Positions 1 to 5,977 of a stretch of DNA of 7,014 nt are shown here, piece by piece. This stretch comes from an uncultured bacterium (GTDB lineage: Bacteria > Planctomycetota > UBA1135 > GCA-002686595): assembly GCA_902826945.1 (NCBI GenBank), contig CADEGS010000206.1, positions 912 through 7,925 of the forward strand, given 5' to 3'. Below the pieces are notes generated by a model. The model made no database searches, was not told the DNA's origin, and saw only the letters and a list, made by a program, of their open reading frames with translations. The first letter of the stretch is position 1; every line of letters begins with the position of its first letter. The translations under genes were made by a program, and so were the position numbers.

Positions 1-276
1 GGCCGCGGCCGCCACCGCGAGCCCCAGGGGCCGGCCGGCCGGCGCGGCGCGCGGGGCACGCGCGGGAGCGCGCGCGGCGAGCGTCAGCTCGAGCGGACGG
101 CGCGCGCCGCCCGCGGCGCGGGCCTCGCGCGCGAGCGCGCTCCCCAGCGCGACCAGCCGCTCGCGGTGGCGCCGCAGCGCCGGGTCGGCCTCCAGGCGCC
201 GGCGCGTGCCGGCGGGGAGCGGGGTCCCCTCGTCCAGCGCGCGCGAGATCCTCCAGCGGTCGAGCCAGCGCTTCAT
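1..276 (-). CDS. Hypothetical basic protein downstream of ECF sigma factor, possible anti-sigma factor (partial, C-terminus off the left edge)
   Basis: The ATG at 276-274 overlaps the TGA of the sigma factor (ATGA), and the frame stays open for 92 codons to the window edge. The protein begins MKRWLDRWRISRALDEG, is rich in Arg and Ala, and contains no cysteine. A charged, probably helical N-terminal part (about residues 1-60) is followed by an Ala/Pro/Arg linker. At the very edge, GRPLGLAVAAAA (81-92) could begin a transmembrane helix. A cytoplasmic basic head followed by a membrane segment, translationally coupled to an ECF sigma factor, is a common anti-sigma layout. However, the zinc-binding HxxxCxxC motif of ZAS anti-sigma factors is absent from the visible part. 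The anti-sigma role is inferred from position only. It could equally be a membrane protein of the sigma regulon. The gene itself is well supported by the overlap and by coding-like composition. Confidence 0.6.
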   Translation of the reverse strand, partial: MKRWLDRWRISRALDEGTPLPAGTRRRLEADPALRRHRERLVALGSALAREARAAGGARRPLELTLAARAPARAPRAAPAGRPLGLAVAAAA

Positions 277-899
277 CGCGTTCCTCCGTCGTCCGGCGCG
301 CCCGGGGCGCCGAGCTGCTCCAGGTGCCGCGCGAGCTTCTCGCGCGCGCGGAAGAGCAGCACGCGCACCGTGACCTGCCGCCGCCCCAGGATCGGCGCGA
401 TCTCGGCCGGCGTCAAATCCTCGCCGTAGCGCAGCCACAGCGCGGTGCGCTCCTCGACGCCGAGCACGCGCGCGGCCAGGCTCCACAGCTCGTGCCCCTC
501 CTCGCGCGCGCTCGCGCTCGCCTCGGGGTCGGGCTCGCTCGCGACGGGCTCGGAGAGCGTCTCGGTCCCGAGCGCCGGCCGCTCGCGGCGGTGGTGGCTG
601 ATCGCCAGGCGCTTCGCGATCGTGTACAGCCAGGTGGCGAAGCGCCGCGCGGGGTCGTAGCGCTGCAGCGAGTGCCAGGCGCGCAGGAACGTCTCCTGCG
701 CCAGCTCCTCGCTGTCCTCCCAGCGCCCGGTGCGCACGCGCAGGAAGCGCAGGAGCGGCCCCTCGAAGCGCTGCACGAGGAGCGCGAAGGCCTCGCGCGA
801 GCCCTCGCGGGCCCGGCGCGCGAGCTCCTCGTCGCTGGCCGGGCCGCCGGGCTCGCGCGCGGCCAGCGCGCGCGCTCCGAGCACCGCGCTCTCGCTCAC
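273..899 (-). CDS. ECF-type RNA polymerase sigma factor (sigma-70 family)
   Basis: This 208-residue protein has the two-domain layout of extracytoplasmic-function sigma factors, which direct core RNA polymerase to a small regulon. Region 2 spans about residues 23-107. It includes DSEELAQETFLRAW (62-75) for core binding and the FATWLYTIAKRLAISHHRRE stretch (87-106) of regions 2.3-2.4, which melts and reads the -10 element. A Glu/Ser/Pro-rich linker (108-135) replaces region 3. Region 4 (about 138-193) ends in a helix-turn-helix, LTPAEIAPILGRRQVTVRVL (162-181), for -35 recognition. The GTG at 899-897 is preceded by GGGGA seven bases upstream and lies three bases after the upstream stop. The first 20 residues are outside the domain, so a slightly later start is possible. 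The ECF subgroup cannot be assigned by eye. Lying between a secreted protein and a possible anti-sigma gene, it is probably part of an envelope-responsive switch. Confidence 0.93.
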   Translation of the reverse strand: MSESAVLGARALAAREPGGPASDEELARRAREGSREAFALLVQRFEGPLLRFLRVRTGRWEDSEELAQETFLRAWHSLQRYDPARRFATWLYTIAKRLAISHHRRERPALGTETLSEPVASEPDPEASASAREEGHELWSLAARVLGVEERTALWLRYGEDLTPAEIAPILGRRQVTVRVLLFRAREKLARHLEQLGAPGAPDDGGTR

Positions 900-902
900 C
901 CG

Positions 903-1829
903 CTAGTCCCCGTCCTGGTCCAGGAGCTCGAGCAGCTCGAGCAGGCGGTCCACGCCGTAGCGGAACTCGACCCACACCTCGTTGCCGCGCGCCTCGACGT
1001 GCAGCGCGCGCAGCACCGCGGGCACCTCGGGCGGCAGCTCCTGCGAGGAGAGCGCCAGGCGTCCGAGCGCGACCAGGCCGTCGAAGACGTCGGCCAGGTC
1101 GAGCGCGCCCTGCACGTCCGCCGTGCGCACCGCCGCGCGCGCGAAGAGCTCGCCGGCGCTCTCGCCGACGTCGAGCACCAGGCCCGTGGCCAGGCTCGCG
1201 ACCTGCGACGCCGGGTCGATCTCGCCCAGGCCCGGGATGCCGTCGGCGGCGGCCAGGAAGGCGAACGAGCCCGCCATCGGCCGCGCCGTCACGCGCGGGG
1301 CGGGGTTGGCGGCCAGGCTCGGGCTCTGCCCCTCGACCACGCGCACGCCCTCGACCAGCTTGTCGGGGTCGGGCGCGATCAGGACCAGCCGGCGCCCGTC
1401 GGCGCGCGAGACGACGTGCACGAAGCCCTCGTCGCTCCACGAGTGCACGTCGAGCCCGCGGTGCGAGAGGTGGCGGTAGTCGGGCTCCTGGGAGAAGCGC
1501 TCGATCGCGTGGTCCACCGCGCCGGTCGTCTCGAGCAGGACGATGCCGTCCTCCTCGTCGCCGTGCCCGTAGACGGTCACGGAGAGCACGTCGCGCAGCG
1601 GGTCGAGGCCGAGCTCCTGGCGCACCTCCTCCAGGCCGCTCGCCAGCTCGAGCGCGATCTCCTCCTGCTGGCTCATGCGCTGCCACAGCGTCGTCTGCTG
1701 GAAGGCCTGCACGTCGAAGTGGCCCACCCAGCGGGCGTCGGCGGCGACGTGGGCGCGCTCGAGCTCGACCGCCCCCAGCGGCGCGGCGGAGAGGGCGAGC
1801 GAGAGGGTGAGGCACAGGGATCGGCTCAT
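903..1829 (-). CDS. Secreted protein of unknown function, first gene of the sigma-factor operon
   Basis: I do not recognise the family with certainty. The 308-residue protein starts MSRSLCLTLSLALSAAPLGA, a Sec signal peptide with cleavage likely near residue 20, so it is exported to the periplasm or beyond. The mature protein is acidic and opens with HVAADARWVGHFDVQAF (27-43), an Ala-Asp-Ala-x-Trp-Val...Asp-Val pattern I associate, from memory only, with uncharacterised exported planctomycete proteins. Alternating hydrophobic segments around 82-100, 136-152 and 183-220 suggest a beta-rich fold. The C-terminus is a Leu/Glu-rich helix (293-304). There is no enzyme motif and no second membrane segment. 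The ATG at 1829 has an excellent AAGGAG eight bases upstream. The sigma gene follows after three bases, so the two are cotranscribed. The protein could be the periplasmic sensor or a target of the sigma circuit; that is inference. Confidence 0.8.
   Translation of the reverse strand: MSRSLCLTLSLALSAAPLGAVELERAHVAADARWVGHFDVQAFQQTTLWQRMSQQEEIALELASGLEEVRQELGLDPLRDVLSVTVYGHGDEEDGIVLLETTGAVDHAIERFSQEPDYRHLSHRGLDVHSWSDEGFVHVVSRADGRRLVLIAPDPDKLVEGVRVVEGQSPSLAANPAPRVTARPMAGSFAFLAAADGIPGLGEIDPASQVASLATGLVLDVGESAGELFARAAVRTADVQGALDLADVFDGLVALGRLALSSQELPPEVPAVLRALHVEARGNEVWVEFRYGVDRLLELLELLDQDGD
907..911 (-). promoter_or_regulatory. Ribosome binding site of the ECF sigma gene
   Basis: GGGGA on the minus strand lies seven bases before the GTG at 899. 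It sits inside the last codons and stop of the upstream gene and supports GTG as the start. The tight packing suggests coupled translation. Confidence 0.45.
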
Positions 1830-1837
1830 GGCGTCGG

Positions 1838-1843
1838 CTCCTT
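1838..1843 (-). promoter_or_regulatory. Strong Shine-Dalgarno site of the secreted-protein gene
   Basis: AAGGAG on the minus strand lies eight bases before the ATG at 1829. It is the clearest ribosome binding site in the window and fixes this start. Confidence 0.75.
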
Positions 1844-1864
1844 CGGGGCTCGTGGACGGCCCCC

Positions 1865-1892
1865 CATACGCGCCGGGCGGCGCCCCCGTTTC
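1865..1892 (-). promoter_or_regulatory. Possible ECF-type promoter of the sigma-factor operon
   Basis: On the minus strand GAAAC (1892-1888) is followed, 17 bases later, by CGTATG (1870-1865). ECF promoters typically have an AAC-containing -35 and a CGT-containing -10 separated by 16-17 bases. The start of transcription would fall near 1858, giving a leader of about 30 bases that contains the AAGGAG site. The 1830-1934 spacer also has few other A/T-containing patches. Two short motifs in GC-rich DNA can match by chance, so this is a suggestion of autoregulation only. Confidence 0.3.
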
Positions 1893-1934
1893 GCGATCCG
1901 CGGCGCGGGCCGCGGCAGCCGCCCACGGGGCGCC

Positions 1935-2648
1935 TCAGCGCCCCCGGGAGGGCGCCGGACCCCCGCGGCCGCCGGCCAGCCGGTCGGCCAGGTGCGTCGG
2001 CCAGGGCAGGCGAAAGCGCGTCGCCAGCGCGAGCACCAGCCGCTCGGCCCGCGCCAGGTCCACGCGGTGCCCGATCGAGACGTAGACCGGCCGCACGCCC
2101 GCGCGCGTGCGCAGGCAGGTGCCGACGCGCTCCTCCTGGTGGACGAGCGCGGTGCGCGCGCCGCGCCGCGCACCGGGCGCGCGGTGCGCGCCGACCAGGA
2201 GCGACTTCGCGCAGCCGATCGTCGGCAGGTCGAGCTCGAGGCCGAGGTGGCTCGCGATCCCGAGGCGCCGCGGGTGCGCGAGGCCGTGCCCGTCCACGAT
2301 CGCGACGTCCGGCGCCCGCGCGAGGCGGTCGAACGCGTCGAGCAGCGCGGGCACCTCGCGGAAGCTCAGGAGGCCCGGGACGTAGGGGAAGGCGAGCGCG
2401 CGCTCGACCACCACCTCCTCGCACACGCCGAGGCCGGGCAGCTCGAGCACGACGACCGCCGCGCGCGCGCGGCCGTCCTTCACGCTGACGTCGGCGCCCG
2501 CGATGCGCCGGGGCGCGGCGGCGGGCGCGCCGCGCGGCCGCCAGGCGCGCTCGACCCGCTGCGCGAGCTCGCGCTGCAGCGCGACGGCCTCGCGCGGCGC
2601 GAGCGTCAGGCGCCGCAGGCTGCGCGCGCCGAGCGGCGCGCGGCTCAC
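1935..2648 (-). CDS. nfi: Endonuclease V (deoxyinosine 3'-endonuclease)
   Basis: Endonuclease V cuts DNA at the second phosphodiester bond 3' to deoxyinosine, starting repair of deaminated adenine; some homologues also cut inosine in RNA. The 237-residue length is normal for the family. All hallmark motifs are present: GADVS (D53), PYVPGLLSFRE (88-98, the PYxP strand-separating wedge with Y89, plus catalytic E98), DGHGLAHPRRLGIASHLG (119-136, catalytic D119 and H125) and IGCAKSLL (144-151, K148). Near the C-terminus is VSIGHRVDLARAERL (190-204). These correspond to the D43/Y80/E89/D110/H116/K139 set known from the Thermotoga enzyme, so the active site looks intact. The frame remains open upstream across the Rieske gene, but homology begins near residue 10. 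The GTG at 2648-2646 forms a GTGA overlap with the Rieske stop, so I chose it. The upstream CAGG is a weak ribosome site, suggesting translation coupled to the Rieske gene. Confidence 0.95.
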   Translation of the reverse strand: MSRAPLGARSLRRLTLAPREAVALQRELAQRVERAWRPRGAPAAAPRRIAGADVSVKDGRARAAVVVLELPGLGVCEEVVVERALAFPYVPGLLSFREVPALLDAFDRLARAPDVAIVDGHGLAHPRRLGIASHLGLELDLPTIGCAKSLLVGAHRAPGARRGARTALVHQEERVGTCLRTRAGVRPVYVSIGHRVDLARAERLVLALATRFRLPWPTHLADRLAGGRGGPAPSRGR

Positions 2649-3016
2649 GGCGCCTGGCCCGCCGGCGGGCGGATCCACGCGCGGCCGTCGCGCTCCTCGA
2701 TCGGGTAGACCGTGGCCGGCTCGCAATCGACCTCGAGCGCCGCGCCGCTCGCGGGGTCGAAGAGGTAGAGGTGCAGCGGGCAGCGCGCGTAGCGGCCCTC
2801 CGCCAGCGGCCCCTCCGACAGGCGCCCGCCCTCGTGCGGGCAGAGCGTGTGCAGCGCGAACAGCCGCCCGCCCGTGCGCCCGACCAGGATCTCGAGCGGC
2901 GGCTCGCCGTCGCCGCGCTCGAAGAGCTCCTTGCGCGCGAAGCCCTCGGCGATCGAGCGCGTGTCGAGGACCTCCAGCGCCTCGCGCGAGGCGATCCACG
3001 GCGGGCGCGCGGCCAT
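2645..3016 (-). CDS. Rieske-type [2Fe-2S] ferredoxin-like protein
   Basis: This 123-residue soluble protein consists of a single Rieske domain that would carry one [2Fe-2S] cluster bound by two Cys and two His. The ligands are C59-P-H61 (in CPHEGG) and C79-P-L-H82 (in CPLHLYLFD), with 17 residues between H61 and C79, the standard spacing. The order and small size resemble NirD-like or dioxygenase-ferredoxin proteins, which pass electrons to an oxygenase or reductase. No such partner is in the window. Loop 2 reads CPLHLYLFD rather than the usual CPWHGWxFD. There is no signal peptide, twin-arginine motif or membrane segment, so it should be cytoplasmic. The ATG at 3016 lacks a clear ribosome site; a TACCAT element just upstream would fit a nearly leaderless transcript. 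It overlaps the endonuclease V gene by four bases (GTGA). Electron-transfer function is secure as a family property; the partner and pathway are unknown. Confidence 0.9.
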   Translation of the reverse strand: MAARPPWIASREALEVLDTRSIAEGFARKELFERGDGEPPLEILVGRTGGRLFALHTLCPHEGGRLSEGPLAEGRYARCPLHLYLFDPASGAALEVDCEPATVYPIEERDGRAWIRPPAGQAP

Positions 3017-3024
3017 CGCGGGCC

Positions 3025-3030
3025 ATGGTA
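3025..3030 (-). promoter_or_regulatory. Possible -10 element for the Rieske-nfi operon
   Basis: TACCAT on the minus strand (4 of 6 matches to TATAAT) ends eight bases before the ATG at 3016. It would give a transcript with almost no leader, consistent with the missing ribosome site. I see no convincing -35 element upstream. Confidence 0.2.
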
Positions 3031-3031
3031 G

Positions 3032-3070
3032 CGGGACGCGCGGGTCCCGGCGCCCGGCACGCAGGTGCCG
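3032..3070. repeat. Two small inverted repeats in the divergent spacer
   Basis: CGGGAC (3032-3037) pairs with GTCCCG (3044-3049) around a 6-base loop. CGGCAC (3055-3060) pairs with GTGCCG (3065-3070) around GCAG. Both lie in the 107-base spacer between the Rieske and phosphodiesterase genes, where regulator sites or leader hairpins could occur. Six-base stems are common in DNA this rich in G and C, so a function is only possible. Confidence 0.3.
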
Positions 3071-3109
3071 CGCGCGGCGCGGGGCCCGCGGAGCAGGAGG
3101 CGGCGCCGC

Positions 3110-3115
3110 TATGAT
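3110..3115 (+). promoter_or_regulatory. Possible -10 element giving a leaderless phosphodiesterase mRNA
   Basis: TATGAT matches TATAAT at 5 of 6 positions and ends eight bases before the ATG at 3124, so transcription would begin at or next to the start codon. An AGGAGG at 3095-3100 is about 23 bases from that ATG, too far for normal use. No clear -35 element is visible. Confidence 0.35.
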
Positions 3116-3123
3116 CCGCCGCG

Positions 3124-4509
3124 ATGCGCCCCGTGCTCGTGCTCGACGTCGTCGGCCTCTCCCCGCGCCAGATCGGGCCGGCGACCCCGCACCTCGCGGC
3201 GCTGGCGGCGCGCGGCGCGAGCGCGCCCCTGGGAGCGGTCTTCCCCGCCCTGACGCTCTCCGCGCAGGCGACCTTCCTGACCGGGACGCTGCCCGCCGAG
3301 CACGGCGCGGTCGGCAACGGCTGGTACTTCCGCGAGCTGGGCGAGGCCTGGCTGTGGCGCCAGCCGAACGCGCTCGTCCAGGGCGAGAAGGTCTACGAGG
3401 CGGCGCGCCGGCGCGAGCGCTCGTTCACCTGCGCCAAGCTCTTCTGGTGGTGGAACCTCGGCGCCGCGGTGGACTGGTCGATCACGCCGCGGCCCTTCTA
3501 CCCCGCCGACGGGCGCAAGATCCCGGCCGTCTACGGCACGCCGGCGGCCTTCGCCGAGGGGCTCGAGGCGGAGCTCGGGCCGTTCCCGTTCTTCTCCTTC
3601 TGGGGGCCGCGCGCGGGGCTCCCCGCCAGCGAGTGGATCGCGCGCGCGACCGAGCGCACGCTCGCCGCGCACGCGCCGACCCTGACGCTCTGCTACCTGC
3701 CGCACCTCGACTACGACCACCAGCGCTGCGGCCCGCGCTCGCCCGAAGGCCTGCGCGCGCTGGCCGAGGTGGACGCGCTCGTCGGGCGGCTCGTCGCCGC
3801 CGCCGACGCGCGCGGCGCGGCGACCCTGGTCGTGAGCGAGTACGCGCTCTGCGACGTCGCGCGCCCCGTGCACGCGAACCGGCGCCTGCGCGAGGCGGGG
3901 CTGCTCGCCGTGCGCGAGACGCCGGCGGGCGAGGTGCTCGACCCCTTCGCCAGCCGCGCCTTCGCCGTCGCCGACCACCAGGTCGCGCACGTCTACGCGC
4001 AGGACGACGCCGCGCGCGACGCCGCGCGCGACGCGCTCGAGGGCCTGGCGGGGGTCGAGCGGGTGCTCGGCCGCGCCGAGCAGGCGGCGCTCGGCCTCGC
4101 GCACCCGCGCGCCGGCGAGCTCGTGCTCGTCGCCGCGCGCGACGCCTGGCTCACCTACTACTGGTGGCTCGACGACGCGCGCGCGCCCGACTTCGCGCGC
4201 ACGGTCGACATCCACAGGAAGCCCGGCTACGACCCGTGCGAGCTCTTCGTCGACCCGCGCCTCCGCTTCCCCGCGCTGCGCGTCGCGCGCCGCCTGGCGC
4301 AGAAGAAGCTCGGGATGCGCTACCTGATGGACGTCGTGCCGCTCGACGCGACGCTCGTGCGCGGGAGCCACGGCCGCCTGCCCGACGACCCCGCCGACGG
4401 CCCGGCCTTCGTGTGCTCCGAGCCCTTCGAGCGCTGCGGCGGCGCGCCGCGCGGCCCCGTCCTCCCGACCTCGATCCCCGCGCGCATCCTGGCGCTGCTC
4501 GAGCGCTGA
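3124..4509 (+). CDS. Alkaline-phosphatase-superfamily phosphodiesterase / nucleotide pyrophosphatase-like protein
   Basis: This 461-residue protein belongs to the type I phosphodiesterase/nucleotide pyrophosphatase group, metal-dependent hydrolases of phosphate mono- or diesters. It has LVLDVVGL (metal ligand D8), then PALTLSAQATFLTG (41-54) with T44 as the likely nucleophile and PAEHG after it. Further conserved blocks are LPHLDYDHQRCGP (192-204, D196), VVSEYALCDV (236-245), VADHQVAHVY (282-291), DIHRKPGYDPCE (362-373) and RGSHGR (413-418, H416). These blocks match an uncharacterised bacterial subfamily annotated as 'alkaline phosphatase family' or 'nucleotide pyrophosphatase'. From memory, some members lie in ebo-type gene clusters; no ebo partner is visible here. 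Relative to classic NPP enzymes, the His of the D-x3-H pair is Q200 and the Asp-His pair is E239-Y240. There is no signal peptide. An in-frame TGA at 3112 rules out an earlier start. The gene converges on the sulfatase gene. Substrate unknown. Confidence 0.87.
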   Translation: MRPVLVLDVVGLSPRQIGPATPHLAALAARGASAPLGAVFPALTLSAQATFLTGTLPAEHGAVGNGWYFRELGEAWLWRQPNALVQGEKVYEAARRRERSFTCAKLFWWWNLGAAVDWSITPRPFYPADGRKIPAVYGTPAAFAEGLEAELGPFPFFSFWGPRAGLPASEWIARATERTLAAHAPTLTLCYLPHLDYDHQRCGPRSPEGLRALAEVDALVGRLVAAADARGAATLVVSEYALCDVARPVHANRRLREAGLLAVRETPAGEVLDPFASRAFAVADHQVAHVYAQDDAARDAARDALEGLAGVERVLGRAEQAALGLAHPRAGELVLVAARDAWLTYYWWLDDARAPDFARTVDIHRKPGYDPCELFVDPRLRFPALRVARRLAQKKLGMRYLMDVVPLDATLVRGSHGRLPDDPADGPAFVCSEPFERCGGAPRGPVLPTSIPARILALLER

Positions 4510-4516
4510 TCGCGCG

Positions 4517-5977
4517 TCAGTTTCCGCCGCTGTCCTGGCCCGCGTCCGGCTCCGAGCCCTCGCCCGCGTAGCCGAGCGCCTTCAGGAGCTCGAGGTCCTC
4601 GGCGCTCTCGAGCGGCGCGCCGGCGTGGCCGCGGAAGCGCTCGTCCTCGTCGGCGGTCGCGACGCGCCACTGCATGTAGCGCGTGACGTCGGCGGCGAAG
4701 CGCTCGTGGCCCTTCTCGGTCTCGACCAGGTCGCGCGCCTCGAGCGGGTCCTTCTCGAGGTCGTACAGCCGGCCGCGCTTGGCGGTGCGCTCCTCCTCCT
4801 GGAAGACCGCCTTCCAGCGCGTGCCGAAGCGCACCGCGACCAGGTTCGGCTCGTCGCCGACGCGCGCCAGGCGCATGCGGTCCTCGGACAGGCGCGCCTG
4901 CTCGCCGCGCACGAGCGGCATCAGGTCGATCCCCTGCTGGCCGGGCGGCGTGCCGATGCGGTGCGGCGAGAGCTCGTCGAGCGCCGCGCACAGGGTCGGC
5001 AGCACGTCGACGAGCTGCACCGGCTCGGCGATCGTCCCCGCCCAGCGGCCGCCGGGGAAGCGCACGATCAAGGGCACGCGCAGCGCCTCCTCCCACACCT
5101 GCCCGTGGCCGATCCAGCCGTGGTTGCCGAGCACCTCGCCGTGGTCGCTGGTGAAGACGACGATCGAGGTCTCGAGCAGGCCGCGCCGCTCGAGCTCGCC
5201 CAGGAAGGCGCCGAAGGTCGCGTCGGCCGAGGCCACGCCGGCGTCGTACATGTCGTCGATGCAGCGCAGCTCGTCGCGCCCGATCGTGCCGTCGTTCCGC
5301 TTCTCGCCGAAGCGCTTGGGGTGGCAGAGCTCCTGCAGCTCGGCCTTGAAGGGCTTCCGGTACCAGCCGGTGTAGCGCTCGCGCCAGGGCTCGGGCGGCC
5401 AGTACGGGCAGTGCGGGTCGTAGCCGTGCACGAGCAGGAAGAAGGGCTCGCCGGCGAGCGAGTCGAGCCAGCGCAGCGCGCCGGGGACGGCCTCGTCGAG
5501 GCGGCGCGTGTGCTCGTCGTCGGCCATGCCCGCGCTGCTCTCGAACACCTCGAAGCCCTTGCCGAGGCCGTGCTTCGCCTGGAACGAGCCGTGGCCGGTG
5601 AAGGCCGCCGTGCGGTAGCCGTACGCGGCCAGGTGGCTCGCGAGCGTGATCGGCGGGTCGACCACGCCCTGGTTGTTCAGGAGCCCGTGGCGGTGCACGT
5701 AGTGCCCGGTGAGCAGGCTCATGTGGCTGGGCGCGGTCAGCGCGCTCTGCGCCAGGCAGTCCTCGAAGCGGACCGCGTCGCGCGCGAAGGCGTCGAGGAA
5801 GGGCGTGTTCTCGCGCGCGGCGCCGTAGCACGAGAGCCGGTCGGCGCGGCAGGTGTCGAGCGAGACCAGGATCAGGCTCGGCCGCGCGGGCGCGTCGCCC
5901 CCGCAGCCCGCCGGAGCGGCGAGCAGCGCGGCCCCGAGGAGCAGCGCCGCCGCATGGACCGTGCGGGCGCGCTTCAC
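4517..5977 (-). CDS. Sulfatase-family lipoprotein lacking the formylglycine motif
   Basis: The 486-residue protein has the alkaline-phosphatase/sulfatase fold. A signal sequence ends in LLAAPAGC (C25), lipobox-like though with Pro at -3, so it is probably an exported lipoprotein. [11 protein letters not shown] (38-47) supplies metal ligand D41. [10 protein letters not shown] (180-189) and [18 protein letters not shown] (275-292) supply H184, D278, H279 and H291. [14 protein letters not shown] (404-417) and LLKALGYAG (464-472) are typical C-terminal marks. Where sulfatases carry Cys/Ser-x-Pro-x-Arg, converted to formylglycine, this protein has TAPSH (81-85) before MSLLTG. T81 may act directly, as Thr does in phosphoethanolamine transferases, so a phospho-substrate is at least as likely as a sulfate ester. 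The GTG at 5977-5975 overlaps the glycosyltransferase stop (GTGA); the signal sequence begins exactly there, which fixes the start. No ribosome site is visible, so coupling is likely. The substrate cannot be told. Confidence 0.92.
   Translation of the reverse strand: MKRARTVHAAALLLGAALLAAPAGCGGDAPARPSLILVSLDTCRADRLSCYGAARENTPFLDAFARDAVRFEDCLAQSALTAPSHMSLLTGHYVHRHGLLNNQGVVDPPITLASHLAAYGYRTAAFTGHGSFQAKHGLGKGFEVFESSAGMADDEHTRRLDEAVPGALRWLDSLAGEPFFLLVHGYDPHCPYWPPEPWRERYTGWYRKPFKAELQELCHPKRFGEKRNDGTIGRDELRCIDDMYDAGVASADATFGAFLGELERRGLLETSIVVFTSDHGEVLGNHGWIGHGQVWEEALRVPLIVRFPGGRWAGTIAEPVQLVDVLPTLCAALDELSPHRIGTPPGQQGIDLMPLVRGEQARLSEDRMRLARVGDEPNLVAVRFGTRWKAVFQEEERTAKRGRLYDLEKDPLEARDLVETEKGHERFAADVTRYMQWRVATADEDERFRGHAGAPLESAEDLELLKALGYAGEGSEPDAGQDSGGN

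Noticed and set aside
1938..1955. GCGCCC/GGGCGC stem near the end of endonuclease V as a terminator
   Set aside because: It lies inside the coding region and has no following T-run. Such stems are expected by chance in this composition.
324..2708. A 794-codon plus-strand open frame running antisense to four genes
   Set aside because: It is the mirror of real minus-strand genes in very GC-rich DNA, where stops are rare. The translation is Arg/Ala/His-rich without any domain, while the opposite strand carries intact sigma-factor, secreted-protein and endonuclease V reading frames.
2649..3317. N-terminal extension of endonuclease V by about 220 residues
   Set aside because: The frame is open, but the extension is Arg/Ala/Pro-rich, overlaps the whole Rieske gene, and precedes a GTG that gives a normal family length.
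3109..4371. A 420-codon minus-strand frame antisense to the phosphodiesterase
   Set aside because: Composition is typical of a shadow frame, and the plus strand holds all conserved blocks of the phosphodiesterase.
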